Program-made: the position numbers and the translations under genes | The notes under the pieces: model-generated | Seen by the model: the letters and a program-made list of their open reading frames with translations, nothing else | The model's database searches: none | Told to the model about the DNA's origin: nothing | Shown here: positions 1-11,790 of the stretch, piece by piece | Numbering within the stretch: the first letter of the stretch is position 1 | Layout of the letters: every line of letters begins with the position of its first letter | DNA from: Eulemur rufifrons | Taxonomy: Eukaryota > Chordata > Mammalia > Primates > Lemuridae | Direction of reading: 5' to 3' | Assembly (NCBI RefSeq): GCF_041146395.1 | Contig: NC_090989.1 | Span: forward strand, 174,251,501 to 174,315,500 | DNA length: 64,000 bases

Positions 1-208
1 GGAGGTCCATTGTGTCAATATTATTCCTCCATTTATTGATCTGTTCCCTGTTAATCTTTAATCCCTTGGCACATTGACCCAGATACTATAGCATATGTGA
101 TAGACTCAAATACATCCATGTATTGTGTCCCACAGACTTAAAAGCTGTTTTTATAAGCACATTGAAAGGTTTGGTTAATACTTTAATGCTTACAGTGAGT
201 TGGAACGA

Positions 209-472
209 CAGTCGTCCCTAGGTATCGTTGGGGGGTTGGTTCTAGGACCCTCTTGGATACTAAAATCTCAGATGCTCAAGTCCCTGCTATAAAATGGCAT
301 AGTATTTGTATATAAACTATGCACATCCTCCTGTATTCCTTAAATCATCTCCAGATTAGTTATAATATCTAATTCAATGGAAATGCTAAGTAAATAGTTG
401 TTATACTATATTTTCAGTCCGTGGTTGGCAAGATCCATGGATGTGGAACCCGTGGATGTGCAGGGCTGACTG
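209..472. mobile_element. Tigger-group (Tc1/mariner) nonautonomous element
   Basis: The ends are inverted repeats (CAGTCGTCCCT at the left, AGGGCTGACTG at the right) and the right end is followed by TA, the mariner target site. The right side carries the typical ATCCATGGATGTGGAACCCG block. About 264 bp, with no coding capacity. An ancient shared mammalian repeat; the subfamily is uncertain. Confidence 0.7.
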
Positions 473-508
473 TACTTTGCCTTCTGTATGGGAGACGTGC
501 TCACATTT

Positions 509-728
509 TAGTAGAGTTGCTCACCCTGGGCACTGTTGACATTTGGGGCCAGATATTCTTTCCTGTGGGGGCTCTACCATACACTGTAGGATGTTTAGCA
601 GCATCCCTGTTTTCTACCTACTAGATGCCAATAGCACCTAGTTCCCCATTTGTAAAAATCAAAAGTGTCTCCAGACATTGTCAAATGTCCCCTGGGGCAA
701 AACTGACCCTTGTTGAGCATCACTACTT
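509..728 (-). mobile_element. MER5A-type hAT element
   Basis: In antisense this matches the MER5A pattern: a TGACATTTGGGGCC block, then TGTAGGATGTTTAGCAGCAT, then CTCCAGACATTG and CCCCTGGGG. Nonautonomous hAT remnant without an ORF. Confidence 0.75.
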
Positions 729-1549
729 TAAAGTATTGGGATTCAGTGGGAAGGCATTGCATTACCAAAACTGGCTGGAGAGAATCATGGCTCTCACCTT
801 CCTCTTAGTATTTGCCTGCTGCCCTATCCTAGCCCCGGGTTGGCGACTGTGAACGGTGGTATTTTCTTTTGTCTTTTGGTAGCAGCCCTCTCCTGTTGCA
901 AGCGCGTTGGCAGTTTTACCCTGTGTTGGGGCCCATTTCTCTGTTCTCATGGACTGCAGGTCTACATTCTGCCTGCTTGTGGCTCTCTTTGCCCTCGCCT
1001 GGAAGTAGTCTTTATTTTATAGGTCTGATGAGAAAATCATGCTCACTGCATTTATAAATTGCTTCCATTTCCCCCAAGCAGGAAAAAAAAAAAAAGGAAA
1101 ACCACATTTTTTTGACCTTGTCAGCATTAAAAGCTATATAATAAGAAATACATGTTAATAAATGAGTTAAATACGAATAAGTTGTAAGATATTACATATT
1201 TGAAATATATACTATTGATACTTCGATATTAATTCAGGCTTAAGAGTTATAGAAAATATGCAGAATGCTAAAATGATGGGACCTTTTGAGCTCTAAAATG
1301 AAAATCTAAAACATTTAAATTAAAATATATTGAGTTAATAATACACAGCTATCCCATAACTTTGTGTATGGATTTTTTTTTCAAGTACAACATAAAACCG
1401 GTGCATGAATCCCAAGCACTATAAAGTTGGCTCCATCTAGTGTATGAAAGTATTATATAGCTAAGGGGAAAAAAAAAATCCGTACTTGGAATCTCTTTCG
1501 GTACTTTGTTATGGAATTAGGAAAAAACCAAACCCAAACAAAAGTGGAC
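729..1549. other. Intronic sequence, nothing recognised
   Basis: Non-coding tract, moderately GC-rich to about 1020 and AT-rich after. Short open frames here have no similarity I recognise and no splice context. Confidence 0.5.
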
Positions 1550-1800
1550 GTGTAAGCTAAGTTTGTGCTCTAGGAGATAACAGCTGCAGCGCCCTTCCCA
1601 GCATCAGAGGAGAGGTCATTGTATATTGAAACGTCAACTCAAGCATGCCTGACATTTTGTTCTAACAGCCTTGCCGTTTTTTTCTGGACAGAGGGCTTGT
1701 TTACAGGTGGTATCAACAAATGTGGCGTGTCACTTCCATTGTGATATTCTTGGTCCTACTTGGCTGGCTCCCCACTTTTCCTGTATGGAATCGTATCTGA
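1550..1800. promoter_or_regulatory. Repeat-free tract, possible conserved element
   Basis: This block keeps CpGs and an ordered set of short motifs: GATAA followed by the E-box CAGCTG near 1580, and CAGGTG near 1705. No repeat family is recognised. Regulatory function is inferred only. Confidence 0.25.
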
Positions 1801-2879
1801 GAGTCATGCTCATTTTCCACAGTTAGTGAGAGATTAGGGCTAGGTTCACTCACTATGATTTCAGAACTGTATGTGGTTTTCTTTATCAGACTGAAATTCT
1901 TCAGAGCTGTTAGCTTCTCACTACAATAATAGCGTAGGCCACTATTTCTGGGCTTTGTTTAATCTTGTTTCCGCCGAAGGATTCTGGCACATTCTTTATT
2001 TCTGTCGATCAGTGTTTCCTAAATTTTAGCTATTCTCATTCTAACTTCGCTACTTTTGCCCCCAGATCCTAGATGGGGCTTAAAATTTTATTTTATTATT
2101 TTTTTCTTTTTTTTTTTTAATCAAGCAGAGACGTCAGTGGCTAAAATTTTAAACATGTATTTTAAAGAAAATGTTATAATACGTGGAAGCCACAAGTGGA
2201 AGTACATGTCAAATGAATATAATGAAACTGGAAGAAAATTGTTAAGAATCTTGCAAGGTCTTTTTGGATTGGCCCTAGTCTGAGGTCTGAGCTTTATTAT
2301 TAACAAAGGGCAAGTGTTGAGAGATTGAAGACATATTAGCATCAAACAGAGACTTTTCTCTGAGATGAAAGAAATTTGAAAGGGCCTTTCTCACTGTGTG
2401 ATTCCATGGTTATTTAATGTGGAGTCTAGATGTCTTGATTTGAGATCATCTTGCATCCCACATTTTGGGAAACTTTGCTCAAGATTTACCATGTTTGCCA
2501 AAGGATGTCTATCATTCACCCCTAAATTTCCAAAGACCTTGTTGCTCCTAGAAAGCCTTTTTGAATAATTCTTTTCTTTTTGGGGAACATCCTTACTTCT
2601 TCTCCCATTAACAAGTATAAATTGTGCTGGTATGTTGGGTTACTTTTTTTTTTCCTTCTTTGTAATTTCACATTTTCTTTAATCTCTTTTCTAACCAGAT
2701 TAAGTTCTTTGAGGACAAACATTGTTTCATTTTTGTGTTTCTAGTAAATGCCCTTACTTTAACTCATGCTTGGTCTAAATATTCAGGGAAGGCTGCTTCC
2801 CCCTCTGTTTGTTTTTTTAAGTCAGATCATGGTCAGAAGTGGCCAGAAAAAGCACCATGATGGATCAGTTAATGATTTA
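1801..2879. other. T-rich intronic sequence
   Basis: Non-coding and AT-rich, with a long T-rich tract at 2093-2119. No gene or confident repeat is seen. Confidence 0.5.
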
Positions 2880-3050
2880 ACCCATTGATGAGTAGTTACT
2901 GAGTGCCTTCTCTGCATCTGAAATTGTACATGGTGATGGAGGGAGGTAGTGAACTCAACAGACATGGTTCATGCCTCTATGGAATTCAGAATCTAGCGTG
3001 GGGTACGGGGCACAGACAAGTGAAGAGGCAACTCCAGTGCAAGGTTCTAA
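2880..3050 (-). mobile_element. L2 LINE fragment
   Basis: Degenerate antisense L2 3' end: a TTACTGAGTGCCTTC-type start, then an ATGGTTCATGCC...ATGGAATTCAGAATCTAG block. Old and truncated. Confidence 0.5.
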
Positions 3051-3074
3051 TTTTAGAATCATTAACAGTTTGCT

Positions 3075-3290
3075 TTGGTGATCATTGGGTAGCTTACGTA
3101 AACTCAGAGCAGACAGCCATAGCGAGGAGAGCGTGGGCCCTGGAGTTTCAAACCCCAGATCTGTGCTCATTAACGTCTCAACCTTGGCAGGTTACTCACC
3201 TCGCTGCCTGTCCCTCAATTTCCTTATTGAAATGAAAAGATTTATTTGATAATACCCATGAGGTGTGATATGCAAGTAAGAGGTACAGTT
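3075..3290 (+). mobile_element. MIR SINE
   Basis: Sense MIR core and tail: GTGGGCCCTGGAGTT, then ACCTTGGCAGGTTACTCACC, then TCAATTTCCTTATTGAAATG. Ancient tRNA-derived SINE. Confidence 0.6.
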
Positions 3291-4789
3291 GTCAGTGTGA
3301 CAATGTGATGAAGAATTCTCCATGTCTCTTCTCTCCTCCTTCCTCTTTCTTTAAACGAGGCAGAGACACGATCTCATTTGTTTTCTCAAATTTTCAAATT
3401 TCCAAATTTCCTGCCCTGCACGCTAGGGAATGAAAATGCATTGATCTTTCATTCACTGTTAGAAACCAAACATCCTTGTTAATGGGAATATCATTGGGGA
3501 TAACCATGAAAGATTGCAAATCCATGGGATTTTTAAGTTGTCTGTGTAAAGTAATAAATGATTTGAACATTGAGAGTTAGCCCAAAACATTTCTTTCTTA
3601 AGAATTGTGGTATATCTCTGGATGTGTTTCAAGCCTATTGAACAGTGCCTGGGACACAGTAGTGGTTCAATGAATATTTATTGACTGAATGAGTGAGTTT
3701 TAATAAGAATATTTTGATTCTTCTATCTTTTTTATGATTTGGTTCACATCCTTTAAAAATGAACAAATATTGTTTGATATTAGGAGCCAGATAAGCTTGA
3801 ACTCGAGGCTTACTATTCTCTATATTATCAGCCTTGCCTATAATATCTGGCAGGTAATTAATACTTAGTAAATGTTTAAGGGAGAATTAAGTAGCTTTGT
3901 TAGGCATTATTTATTTATTTATTTTTTTTTTGAGGACATTGACTTTATATTTTTAAGTGAAAATTTAAGTTTTCTTTATGGCAATATTACTTGAAATTAT
4001 ACAGACTATTAATTTAAAGTACTGGTTATCTTAACATTTTAATATCAACATAAATATACACTTTTATTATAGGAAAGACTCCCTAGAGTGTGAATTAGAT
4101 ACAGAAAGCTAATGTGTATTGAGTTTATTATGATTGATTGGGGTTTATTATGATTAATCAACAGACAGGAAGGATTTTTGTGCAAATATTATTTTTCTCA
4201 TTTTAAATCTTGTTTGCTCAGCATAACTGAAACAGGATGTCATTAGTGTGAGAGTGAGTATTTGAGATGCTTTGAAAGTTTGGGAAATTTGACAATTAAC
4301 AGAAATTTAACATAAAGTAATCTATTGGGCACAAAGAGGTTGGATTTCTTATAGTTTTGCTCATTTAAATACATGATTTCCTGCTTGAATCCTGGTTATG
4401 TTTACATAGTAAAAATATAAATTAGTGTTGTAATTAACACCCTGAATCAGAGAAGAAGGTTCCCTGGGCTTGAATTTGATTTGTAGCTAAGACAACCATT
4501 GAAAAGTCATAATTAGTTATCTACTATCAGAAGTTACAGATAACCATCAACATTTAGTATTTAGTTATTCATTATGAATATATTATTCACAAATTTATGT
4601 GGACCTTTCCCGAACTTACATGTATTTTGAATCTGTATACTCTCTTCAGATACCAAGTTTTAAAAATATCTTAACCATTGTCTCCAATTAATAACTTTTA
4701 TTTGCCCTAGAACTTGAAGTTCTTTGAGGCTCTAAGGGCTGAGTTTTCATTACCTAACAGTATTCTGAAATAGAACTGGTTGTTCCTTG
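3291..4789. other. AT-rich intronic sequence with one MIR tail
   Basis: Mostly unrecognised AT-rich DNA. A MIR/L2 3' tail (CAGTGCCTGGGACACAGTAG then an AATATTTATTGA stretch) lies at about 3640-3690. Confidence 0.5.
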
Positions 4790-4978
4790 CATAACATTGA
4801 TTGAGTGCTATTTTTCACACACCATGCTAAGTACTTTTCATACCTCACCTCATTTAATCATCACATTAATCTATGAAATAGGTGATATTAATACCCCCAT
4901 TTTATAGATGCAGATCTTGATACTCAGAAGTTAAATGACTTAGCCAGGGTAAAGCTAGGATATGAACAGAGTGGGGTA
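4790..4978 (-). mobile_element. MIR SINE, antisense
   Basis: Reads as antisense MIR: TTGAGTGCTATT...CACCATGCTAAGTAC, then CCCATTTTATAGATG, then TTAAATGACTTAGCC. Followed directly by a GT microsatellite. Confidence 0.65.
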
Positions 4979-4980
4979 TG

Positions 4981-4983
<3 letters not shown>

Positions 4984-5013
<30 letters not shown>
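4984..5013. repeat. (GT)n microsatellite
   Basis: Pure GT dinucleotide tract of about 15 units. Confidence 0.95.
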
Positions 5014-5015
<2 letters not shown>

Positions 5016-5715
5016 TGCATCTATATTCGATCACCACCGTATGCTGTCTCCAGTTGGAAAAATGGTGCTAAGTTTATATCTGTAGGAGTGATGTATCAGT
5101 TATTCGTGCATTTATAAAATAGTGGACCTCTTAGAGGTTTGTTGACCACAGGGTGAAACCGTTGTCCTGGATCCTTACCGTACCTTGTACAAACTGGATT
5201 TTTTGTACTTCAGTGACTTCCATACCACCTTCTACAATGGCATCGTTATCTATAAGAAATAGTCTCTCTCTACCTTCAGTTCACTCTTTGGGGGAGTACA
5301 AATATTTAATTTATATGAATGGACTAGAAAATCTAGCTGACAAAGTATCCCTTTCTTCATCTCAGTCCTTTTTTCTAGCTCCTCCTTGGGCCATAAAGGA
5401 TTTAGGTGGTTCTTTGAACTGCTCATGTCCTGGTTTCTCATTCTGAGATGGTAGCAAGGGAAGGTTGGATCCATCTTCCACAGCAGCTACACCTTAGCCA
5501 AGGTGTTCTATGGAGGTCACTTCTAAAAGCTGTATTTTATGTTGCTTTAAAATATTGTAATATCTTAACTCCTGCTTGGAAGAAGAAAGAAATTGATGTA
5601 GATGAAGATGATGGTTATATACTCTTCTGTTTCAGTTGGCAACACCCTTAAAAAACAGGCAGAGACACCCATATTCTTATTTGCTCTTAAATCTTTCATT
5701 ATTAAAAAAAAGTTA
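5014..5715. other. Intronic sequence, nothing recognised
   Basis: No repeat family, splice-bounded frame or RNA gene recognised. Confidence 0.45.
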
Positions 5716-5719
5716 CTAA

Positions 5720-6433
5720 TGTCGGAATCCTGAGTTTCGGCACCAAAGATGTCAGGGTGGGAGTCTGCCCTTGGTTCTTGGTGTGCTCTTGGCCGAAGAA
5801 TGACCAGACACATTAAAGTGTTAAGTCCAGACTATTATGCCGATCCTCTGACTCCTTTCTTGAAAAAATCACCAGCAAGCCCAATACGATGGAGTAACCT
5901 TAGGCAGGGAGCAATTTCATAAGAGCAGCTCTTTATTGTAGAATAAAATGGGTCTTTCTCCACGAGTGGAGAAAGACAGACCAACTCACTAATTGACTGA
6001 CCCACTCACTTCCTTACTTCTCAGATTGTTTCCTTTTATTAGCCCAGTCTGGAGAAGGGATCTTGGGAGGTGTAGGATGTTATCAAATGATAGACAGGTA
6101 TCCTCAAAATTCCATCTACCTATAAGAGCCCCCTCTAAGAAAGCTCATTTTGCGGGATGGTGAACTGCAATGCAGATTCAAGCTAATGGCATATTAATTA
6201 CTCTTAGGTTACTCTAGGTCACTTTCTAAATCTTATTATGCCTGGGCTGGGGAATTCCTAGGTTGGTAAAGCATGCCCTCCTTCCCCAGGTGTAGCAGTT
6301 TCTTGGGATAGGATTAGGGTGGAACAACACCAAAATGGAGTGCCCGCCCTTATCCTTCTTCCCAGGTGGAGCTACTGCACCAAAACATGGAACCCTTGTC
6401 CGGAGAAGAGCCAGAGATCCTATCTACCTAACA
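5720..6433 (-). mobile_element. Solo LTR of an endogenous retrovirus (class I-like)
   Basis: Bounded by TG...CA ends, with the 4-bp direct repeat CTAA on both sides (5716-5719 and 6434-6437), as expected for a gammaretrovirus-like insertion. On the minus strand it starts TGTTAG, holds an AATAAAG polyadenylation signal near 5932, and ends CCGACA. At about 714 bp the length fits one LTR. No gag, pol or env sequence is present, so this is a recombination-derived solo LTR. The family was not identified. Confidence 0.65.
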
Positions 6434-6437
6434 CTAA

Positions 6438-7559
6438 CAGTGAAAGAGATGTCCATATTTTTCTTTTTAAATGCGTTAAAAGTTAACCACTAAACACCAT
6501 GATTTTCAAGTCCCAAAGTGGAAGATATTATTTACTGTAAAGTCCTATTATGAATAACTTTGCCCCCCGCCCAATTCTGATGACAGCCTTATCTTTCTCT
6601 GTTTATTTACCTTGATAAGAAAGAAAATTACATTTTTATTACATTTCTCACTTGAAGAGATTATGGAATCAGCATAATTTCATCAGTGTTTCTCTCTCCA
6701 ACTAGGTGTTGTCTCCCCTACTTGCCTTATATTGTAGATTGTAGCCTGTTTATTACAACAAATACTGGTTGCCATTTATAGATAACATAGAAAGGCCTTT
6801 GAATCACCTTTAATGCAGGAACAAGTATTTCTTTTGAAACGAACCCTAAGACTGAGAATACCAGAGAAGTTAAGGTAAGAGATTAATATGTTGCATTGAT
6901 TATTAAGTGAAAGAGCCCCGCTAATATTTTATATATTTTTCCTTCATTGATTACTTAAATATTCACTTGAAATGGACTTTGAGATGCTTCTTTGTGGATG
7001 ACATTTTTATTCTCAGGATAGATTTTTCTAAACCATTTAAAAAAAACCATTTTTCTCTCTGAATTTCTTTAATAATGTTGAGGTACATCCAAATCAAGTT
7101 TGGATGCTTCTGCATTTTCCTTTTACCCTTGAAGGCCTTCTCTGGATGTATTTTGAAGGTACAATGAACCGTCTTTGAGAGGATGCTGTAATATCACTGC
7201 TACAGGGAGATCTGTTTTTGGTAGGAGGAAAAAATAGAAACAGGATGAAAGAGAGAAACGTGATTGAATGGTACTGAATAGTTATTTCTGCAGATAGGTA
7301 GTCATTAAAAATTTTCTTCAGTCATGCTGTGATTGTCTCAAATTAGAACTACAAGACCAGTTCCTTGTAACTTTGTACCCCACTACTCTATCCATAAAAG
7401 GGAGTTGTGTTCAGCCACTAAAAGCTTATAAATAGAGTATACAGTTGTATGTCTAATTTATTCCATTCCATCCTCAGATTATACTTCATAGATCCTTCTG
7501 TACCTGCTCTTTTTTCATTTTGTCACTCATTGATCCATTCTTCTTTCCCTCTGTTCACC
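6438..7559. other. Intronic sequence, nothing recognised
   Basis: AT-rich non-coding sequence without a confident repeat or motif cluster. Confidence 0.5.
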
Positions 7560-7790
7560 CCCCATTCAGCAAATATTTGAGTGCTTACTGTATGCCGCTG
7601 AGAATAAAATAAGTACCACAGACCTGTCCTTCAAGAAGAAAGGACAATTAGATAAACAAATAAAATGATTACAAGTTGGATTAAGTGCTACAAAAGAAAG
7701 AAACAGACACTTGCTGAAAGAGCAGAAAACAAATGTGGGTGTTTCTACTTTAGGGAGGATGGTCTGGGAAGACCTGCAAGACTTCCTCTG
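7560..7790 (-). mobile_element. L2 LINE fragment
   Basis: Antisense L2 3' end: CAGCAAATATTTGAGTGCTT, then ACTGTATGCC, then AAATGATTACAAG...TTAAGTGCTACAAAAG. Non-functional remnant. Confidence 0.6.
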
Positions 7791-8344
7791 CCAGAGGAGA
7801 GGGAGCCAGCCCAGGGAAAGAGGGCATTGTGACCTCCTGGCACACTCTTAGCATAGGGGTGGGTGCCTCTTGGGTTTCTCTGGTGTGAGCCCCTGGGGAG
7901 CAGAGCCTCTTGCATTCTCACCTTTTGTCTTCTCCACAGCACTGAGAACACTTCCTTGCACACACATGCTGGGCAGCTTAATAAATGTTTGGGTTGAAGG
8001 ACTTTTTGGTGGCATCTCACTTTTCCCAGAACATGAGCATGATGGCATGTGGGGAGAAGAGATGTGTGTTACTCTTGAGCGTACTTTTTGAGTTTCATTT
8101 CTACTTTCATGAAACTCTTTAATTACCCCACCATAAGCCTTTCACGGAACATTCAAAGCATGTTTAGAGTAATTCCAAGTAGGTACTATATTTTAAAGAA
8201 TTAAAACGTGCGAGTAACTTTTTTATTCAACAAATAAAAGCAGCTTTCCTTCTTGAGTATTTTCTTGCCAATCCTAAAGAGAGAATTTACATAGACAATA
8301 TTATATATAATTATGTATATGTTATAATACGTTATGCTATGTAT
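7791..8344. other. Intronic sequence, nothing recognised
   Basis: A short MIR/L2-like tail (GCTTAATAAATGTTTGGG) near 7976-7995 is the only repeat hint. Open frames here overlap each other and lack gene context. Confidence 0.4.
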
Positions 8345-8580
8345 TAGTGGTTTCCAGACCTGACTTCATTTTAGAATCTTAAGAGAATCTTTTTTAAAGG
8401 CAACAGAATTCGGAACCATACCCCTACAGAGTCTCATTCAGTCATCTGTTTGGGGAAAGATCCTTAACATTTATGCTTTTAAAATCTTCTGTATTTATTT
8501 TAAGGGGGTAGACTAGGGAGAAGGTGCCCCGGGTGCTTCTGATAGGAATACAGGTTTGGGAACCATTGGCTGGGATCATA
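8345..8580. mobile_element. hAT-type MER element
   Basis: Ends resemble inverted repeats of the AGTGGTTTCCAGACCTGAC and GGTTTGGGAACCATTGGCT kind, around a degenerate core. Typical of Charlie-group nonautonomous elements; the subfamily is not assigned. Confidence 0.5.
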
Positions 8581-8629
8581 ATGAAACATTTCAAGACTAG
8601 GTAGATACTTCCTAAATTGTATGTGCTTG

Positions 8630-8690
8630 ATGGGTGAGTATAGTGCCTGGCATATAGTAAGCTCTCAAATGTTAACTATTGTGAGGCTGG
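8630..8690 (+). mobile_element. MIR 3' fragment
   Basis: AGTGCCTGGCATATAGTAAG followed by CTCTCAAATGTTAACTATTG is the MIR tail. Confidence 0.6.
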
Positions 8691-9214
8691 TGAGTAGAAG
8701 AGTTTACTGAAAAGAACAATGATTGTCAAAAGCAAAAATGTAAGAAAATGGTATACTTCGGGGGAGCGATAAAACACTCAATGCCCAAATAAAATAAGAA
8801 TTCTGAGCTGTGACAAAACAGTAGCTTTACTTTCCTTCAGCTAAGTTTTGGTTAGGATAACAAGTAAAATCCCTTATCTCTTCTCTAACCTGTTCAAAAT
8901 AGTGATTGAATTTTTCCTTCCAAACAGATTCCAAAGGCCAATTTAGCTTCCAAAGAAAAAGTTGGCTGTCACTTGGATGGTTGATTGTTTTAAATTCCAG
9001 TTTAGTTAAGGTTCAGCTTTTAAAGGGTCATTAAGAATTCTGATGACTATAGTCGATTTGGTGCAATTTAGGGCAAGGAGTAGTAATTGCAATTTGTAAA
9101 GCAATGGAGGACAGGTAATGTTTTTATAATGTTTTTATTCTGTGTTCTGTGCTTTATTTTTTTTTCATATTATTCCCCTCTGCACTGCCAATTCTTAATT
9201 TGTGTTTAAATTTA
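8691..9214. other. AT-rich intronic sequence
   Basis: Nothing recognised. Confidence 0.45.
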
Positions 9215-9370
9215 GGATTTTTAAAAAATTATTTTTAATTACTATGGATTATAATAATTGTAGATATTTATAGGGTGCACGTGATATTTTGATACAAGCA
9301 GAAAATGTGTAATGATCAAATCCAGGATAATTGGGGTATCCATCACCTCAAGCATTTTCCGTTTCTTTGT
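9215..9370 (-). mobile_element. L1 fragment
   Basis: Contains the L1-associated pattern TTATAGGGTGCACGTGATAT, then TTTTGATACAAGCAG and TGTGTAATGATCAAATC. Strand and subfamily are uncertain. Confidence 0.5.
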
Positions 9371-9474
9371 GTTTGTGTGTGTATATGCATATAATACATA
9401 CGTATGCAGACTTAGGATACACATCTGGATAGTACGGTTGTACATGAGAGAGTTGCTTATCCATTATAAATTGA

Positions 9475-9620
9475 TTCATTTTAAAGATATTTATTGAATA
9501 TCAAAGCACAGACTGTCTATTCTACTGGGTTCTGGGATATAATGGCAAACCAAACAGATGTGGTTCTTGACACCCAGAAGACATTTGTTGAATGTCTTGG
9601 GTGATGACTTGAGGGTAGTA
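9475..9620 (-). mobile_element. L2 LINE fragment
   Basis: Antisense L2 end: ATATTTATTGAATATC...GGTTCTGGGATATAATGGCA, then AACCAAACAGATG. Confidence 0.55.
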
Positions 9621-10148
9621 TTTTTGTACTGGAGAAATGCATGTAAGATTTCATGAATTTTGTAGATGGTGGCATGTGATCACATTTAAGTCAAGCTTTA
9701 GTCCATTTGCTGGTGGACATTTCATTGCTGTGTCCAAGAAGTTTCCCTCAGAACTCTAGTGTAAGCTAGATCTTTCTAAAGTACCATTAGCAAATTGAAT
9801 ATATGTCCCTTAAAGGTAATTTTATTTAAACACTTACGTAAATGGTCAATAGAAATGTTTCTTGGAGTGGTGGATTGTCCAGGATAAGTCAGGTCATGTT
9901 ATTGGCTGAACATAGCAGGGGAACATTTGGCACCACATTGTGTCCCCTTCGGGAATGGCTGGAATTGATACCATTGGTTTCATGGTCAACATTTGAGAAC
10001 CCATGGAGGGTGCAGATTTTCCCTTCGTGTGAGCATGTAATAAATCAGGGTTTCAGTTCTAAAACTTACCCAGTACCTTGTAGCTTAATTCAGCTTAAGA
10101 TAGTACCCAAGGTGGGAGAGTGTCTGGCTTGATCTTTTATTTACTTTA
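9621..10148. other. Intronic sequence, nothing recognised
   Basis: A 96-codon open frame at 9842-10132 has no recognisable domain, start context or splice site support. Confidence 0.45.
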
Positions 10149-10290
10149 TTTAAAAAAAAAAAAATTCATTTTTTTAAAGATGGGTCTTGCTATGTTGCCC
10201 AGGCTGAACTCAAACTCCTGGGCTCACACAATCCTCCTACCTCAACTCCCGGAGTAGCTAGGACTACAGGTGCACTCCACCGTGCCTGGC
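10149..10290 (-). mobile_element. 7SL-derived Alu monomer (FLAM-like), antisense
   Basis: A single antisense left-monomer: GATGGGTCTTGCTATGTTGC, CCAGGCTGAACTCAAACTCC, then GAGTAGCTAGGACTACAGG. It is preceded by a T-rich tract, the antisense of its A tail. Confidence 0.75.
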
Positions 10291-10489
10291 TTGCTTCTTT
10301 AAAAAATAATCTCTTAAAGGTCTTGATATGGTAATTGCCTATCCTCTCTTTCTTCCTTGATCTTTCACTTTTTCAATTTTTTTTGTTGTTTTTTCACTCT
10401 GTACCATTTTCCTTTGTTCTCTCAATCGGTCAATATTAATCCAGCATAGCTATCACTAACCACAATCCCTAAGAGTCTTTATAAAATTG

Positions 10490-10830
10490 AGCATCTACTA
10501 TGTGTCAGAGACCATGCCGAACGCATGTTGTCTCACTCAGTTCTAACAGTAGCCCATGGGATAGTCACTTATCATTTCTCCTTTCTTAGATGAAGAAACC
10601 AGGGTACAGAGAGTTCAGCAAATTTGCACAAGGTCACAGAATTAGCAAGCAGTGGGATTTGAATCTGGATAAATCAACACCATAATCTGGGTTCTTAATT
10701 TTCATGCCTAATTTTGCTAGAGACAGAAGAAGGGAGGTGGGGAAGGTTAGTAAGAGAAATAGTGTGGCATCATCCCCCAGTACCCAGCGCAGTGCCTGGC
10801 ATGTAGAAAGTGCTCAACGGCTGCTGTTGA
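10490..10830 (-). mobile_element. MIR SINE plus a second MIR tail
   Basis: Antisense MIR at 10490-10705 (ATCTACTATGTGTCAGAGAC, TTAGATGAAGAAACC, AAGGTCACAGAATTAGCAAG). Immediately after it, at about 10780-10830, is a sense MIR tail (CAGTGCCTGGCATGTAG). Confidence 0.65.
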
Positions 10831-10989
10831 TGAATGCAGTTATTGCATCTGGATGTTTTTCTCTCTTATTCCGTCTATTTATTGGTCCTTAGGTTTACCA
10901 GTAATCTTCCCACTTTTTTCCACTTTGCACCTTTTCTCCCCACCCCCAATGATCTACCCCTCCCCCATTCTCCATGAGCTATCATCAGT

Positions 10990-11580
10990 TCCTACCAGAA
11001 CCATTGCCTTAGTTAATCTTGCCTGTCTTCCAGTTGGCTGTCAACATAGCAGCCCACAGAGACCTTTCTAAAAACTCCAATCTGAGCTCATCACTCCCCT
11101 GCTTGCAATCTCTCGGTGGTTTCTTGTTCATCTTGGAACAAAATCAGTGACCTTTCCCTGTCCTACCAGATCCTACCTAGTCTGACCCTTGTCACTGCTT
11201 AGGTATCATGGGTATACCACGATTTTTCCACACTCTGCATCCTCCAACCACAGCAGGTCCTCTTGCTAACTTCCCACCTCAGAGTTCTTGTGTGTGTTGT
11301 TACAACTGCCTGGAAGCCTCTTCTTCCGTACTCCCCTGTCCCTCCCCCAGAGCTCAGCTCAGAGGTCCCTGCCGAAGGGAAGCCTTTTCTGACCCTTAAA
11401 TTTTAAGTCTTTTACTTCTCTGTAGTAGCTATCACATTTATCATTATATATTTATGTGATTAATTAATATGTGTTTCCCACTAGACTGTAAACTCTAAGT
11501 GTTTCCATAGTGCCTGGGACATAGTAGGTATTCCATGAATATTATGGAATAAAAACAAGAATCAATGAATAAATGAGCAA
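10990..11580 (+). mobile_element. L2 LINE 3' part
   Basis: Sense L2: AATCTGAGCTCATCACTCCC, GCTTGCAATCTCTCGGTGG, TGCCTGGAAGCCTCTTC, GAAGGGAAGCCTTTTCTGAC, CACTAGACTGTAAACTC and AGTGCCTGGGACATAGTAGG. Long but too diverged to code. Confidence 0.75.
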
Positions 11581-11689
11581 AGAAGAAACAGAGCCAGAAG
11601 TAGTTTGGCTGAGACTCCTGGCTGGATATTTCCTATTTTTAGAGGGAAGTTAGTCTGATTATGGCTTATAAAGGTTGCATTATTTTCCA

Positions 11690-11790
11690 ACCATTTATTT
11701 TGGAGATAAGCACAGAGAGGTGAAGTAACTTGCCCAGAGTACACAGCTAGTCAGCGTCAGATGGCTTTGTTCTGACCTTTGAATTGTGTG
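11690..11790 (-). mobile_element. MIR fragment, antisense
   Basis: CACAGAGAGGTGAAGTAACT, TGCCCAGAGTACACAGCTAG is the antisense MIR core. Confidence 0.6.
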
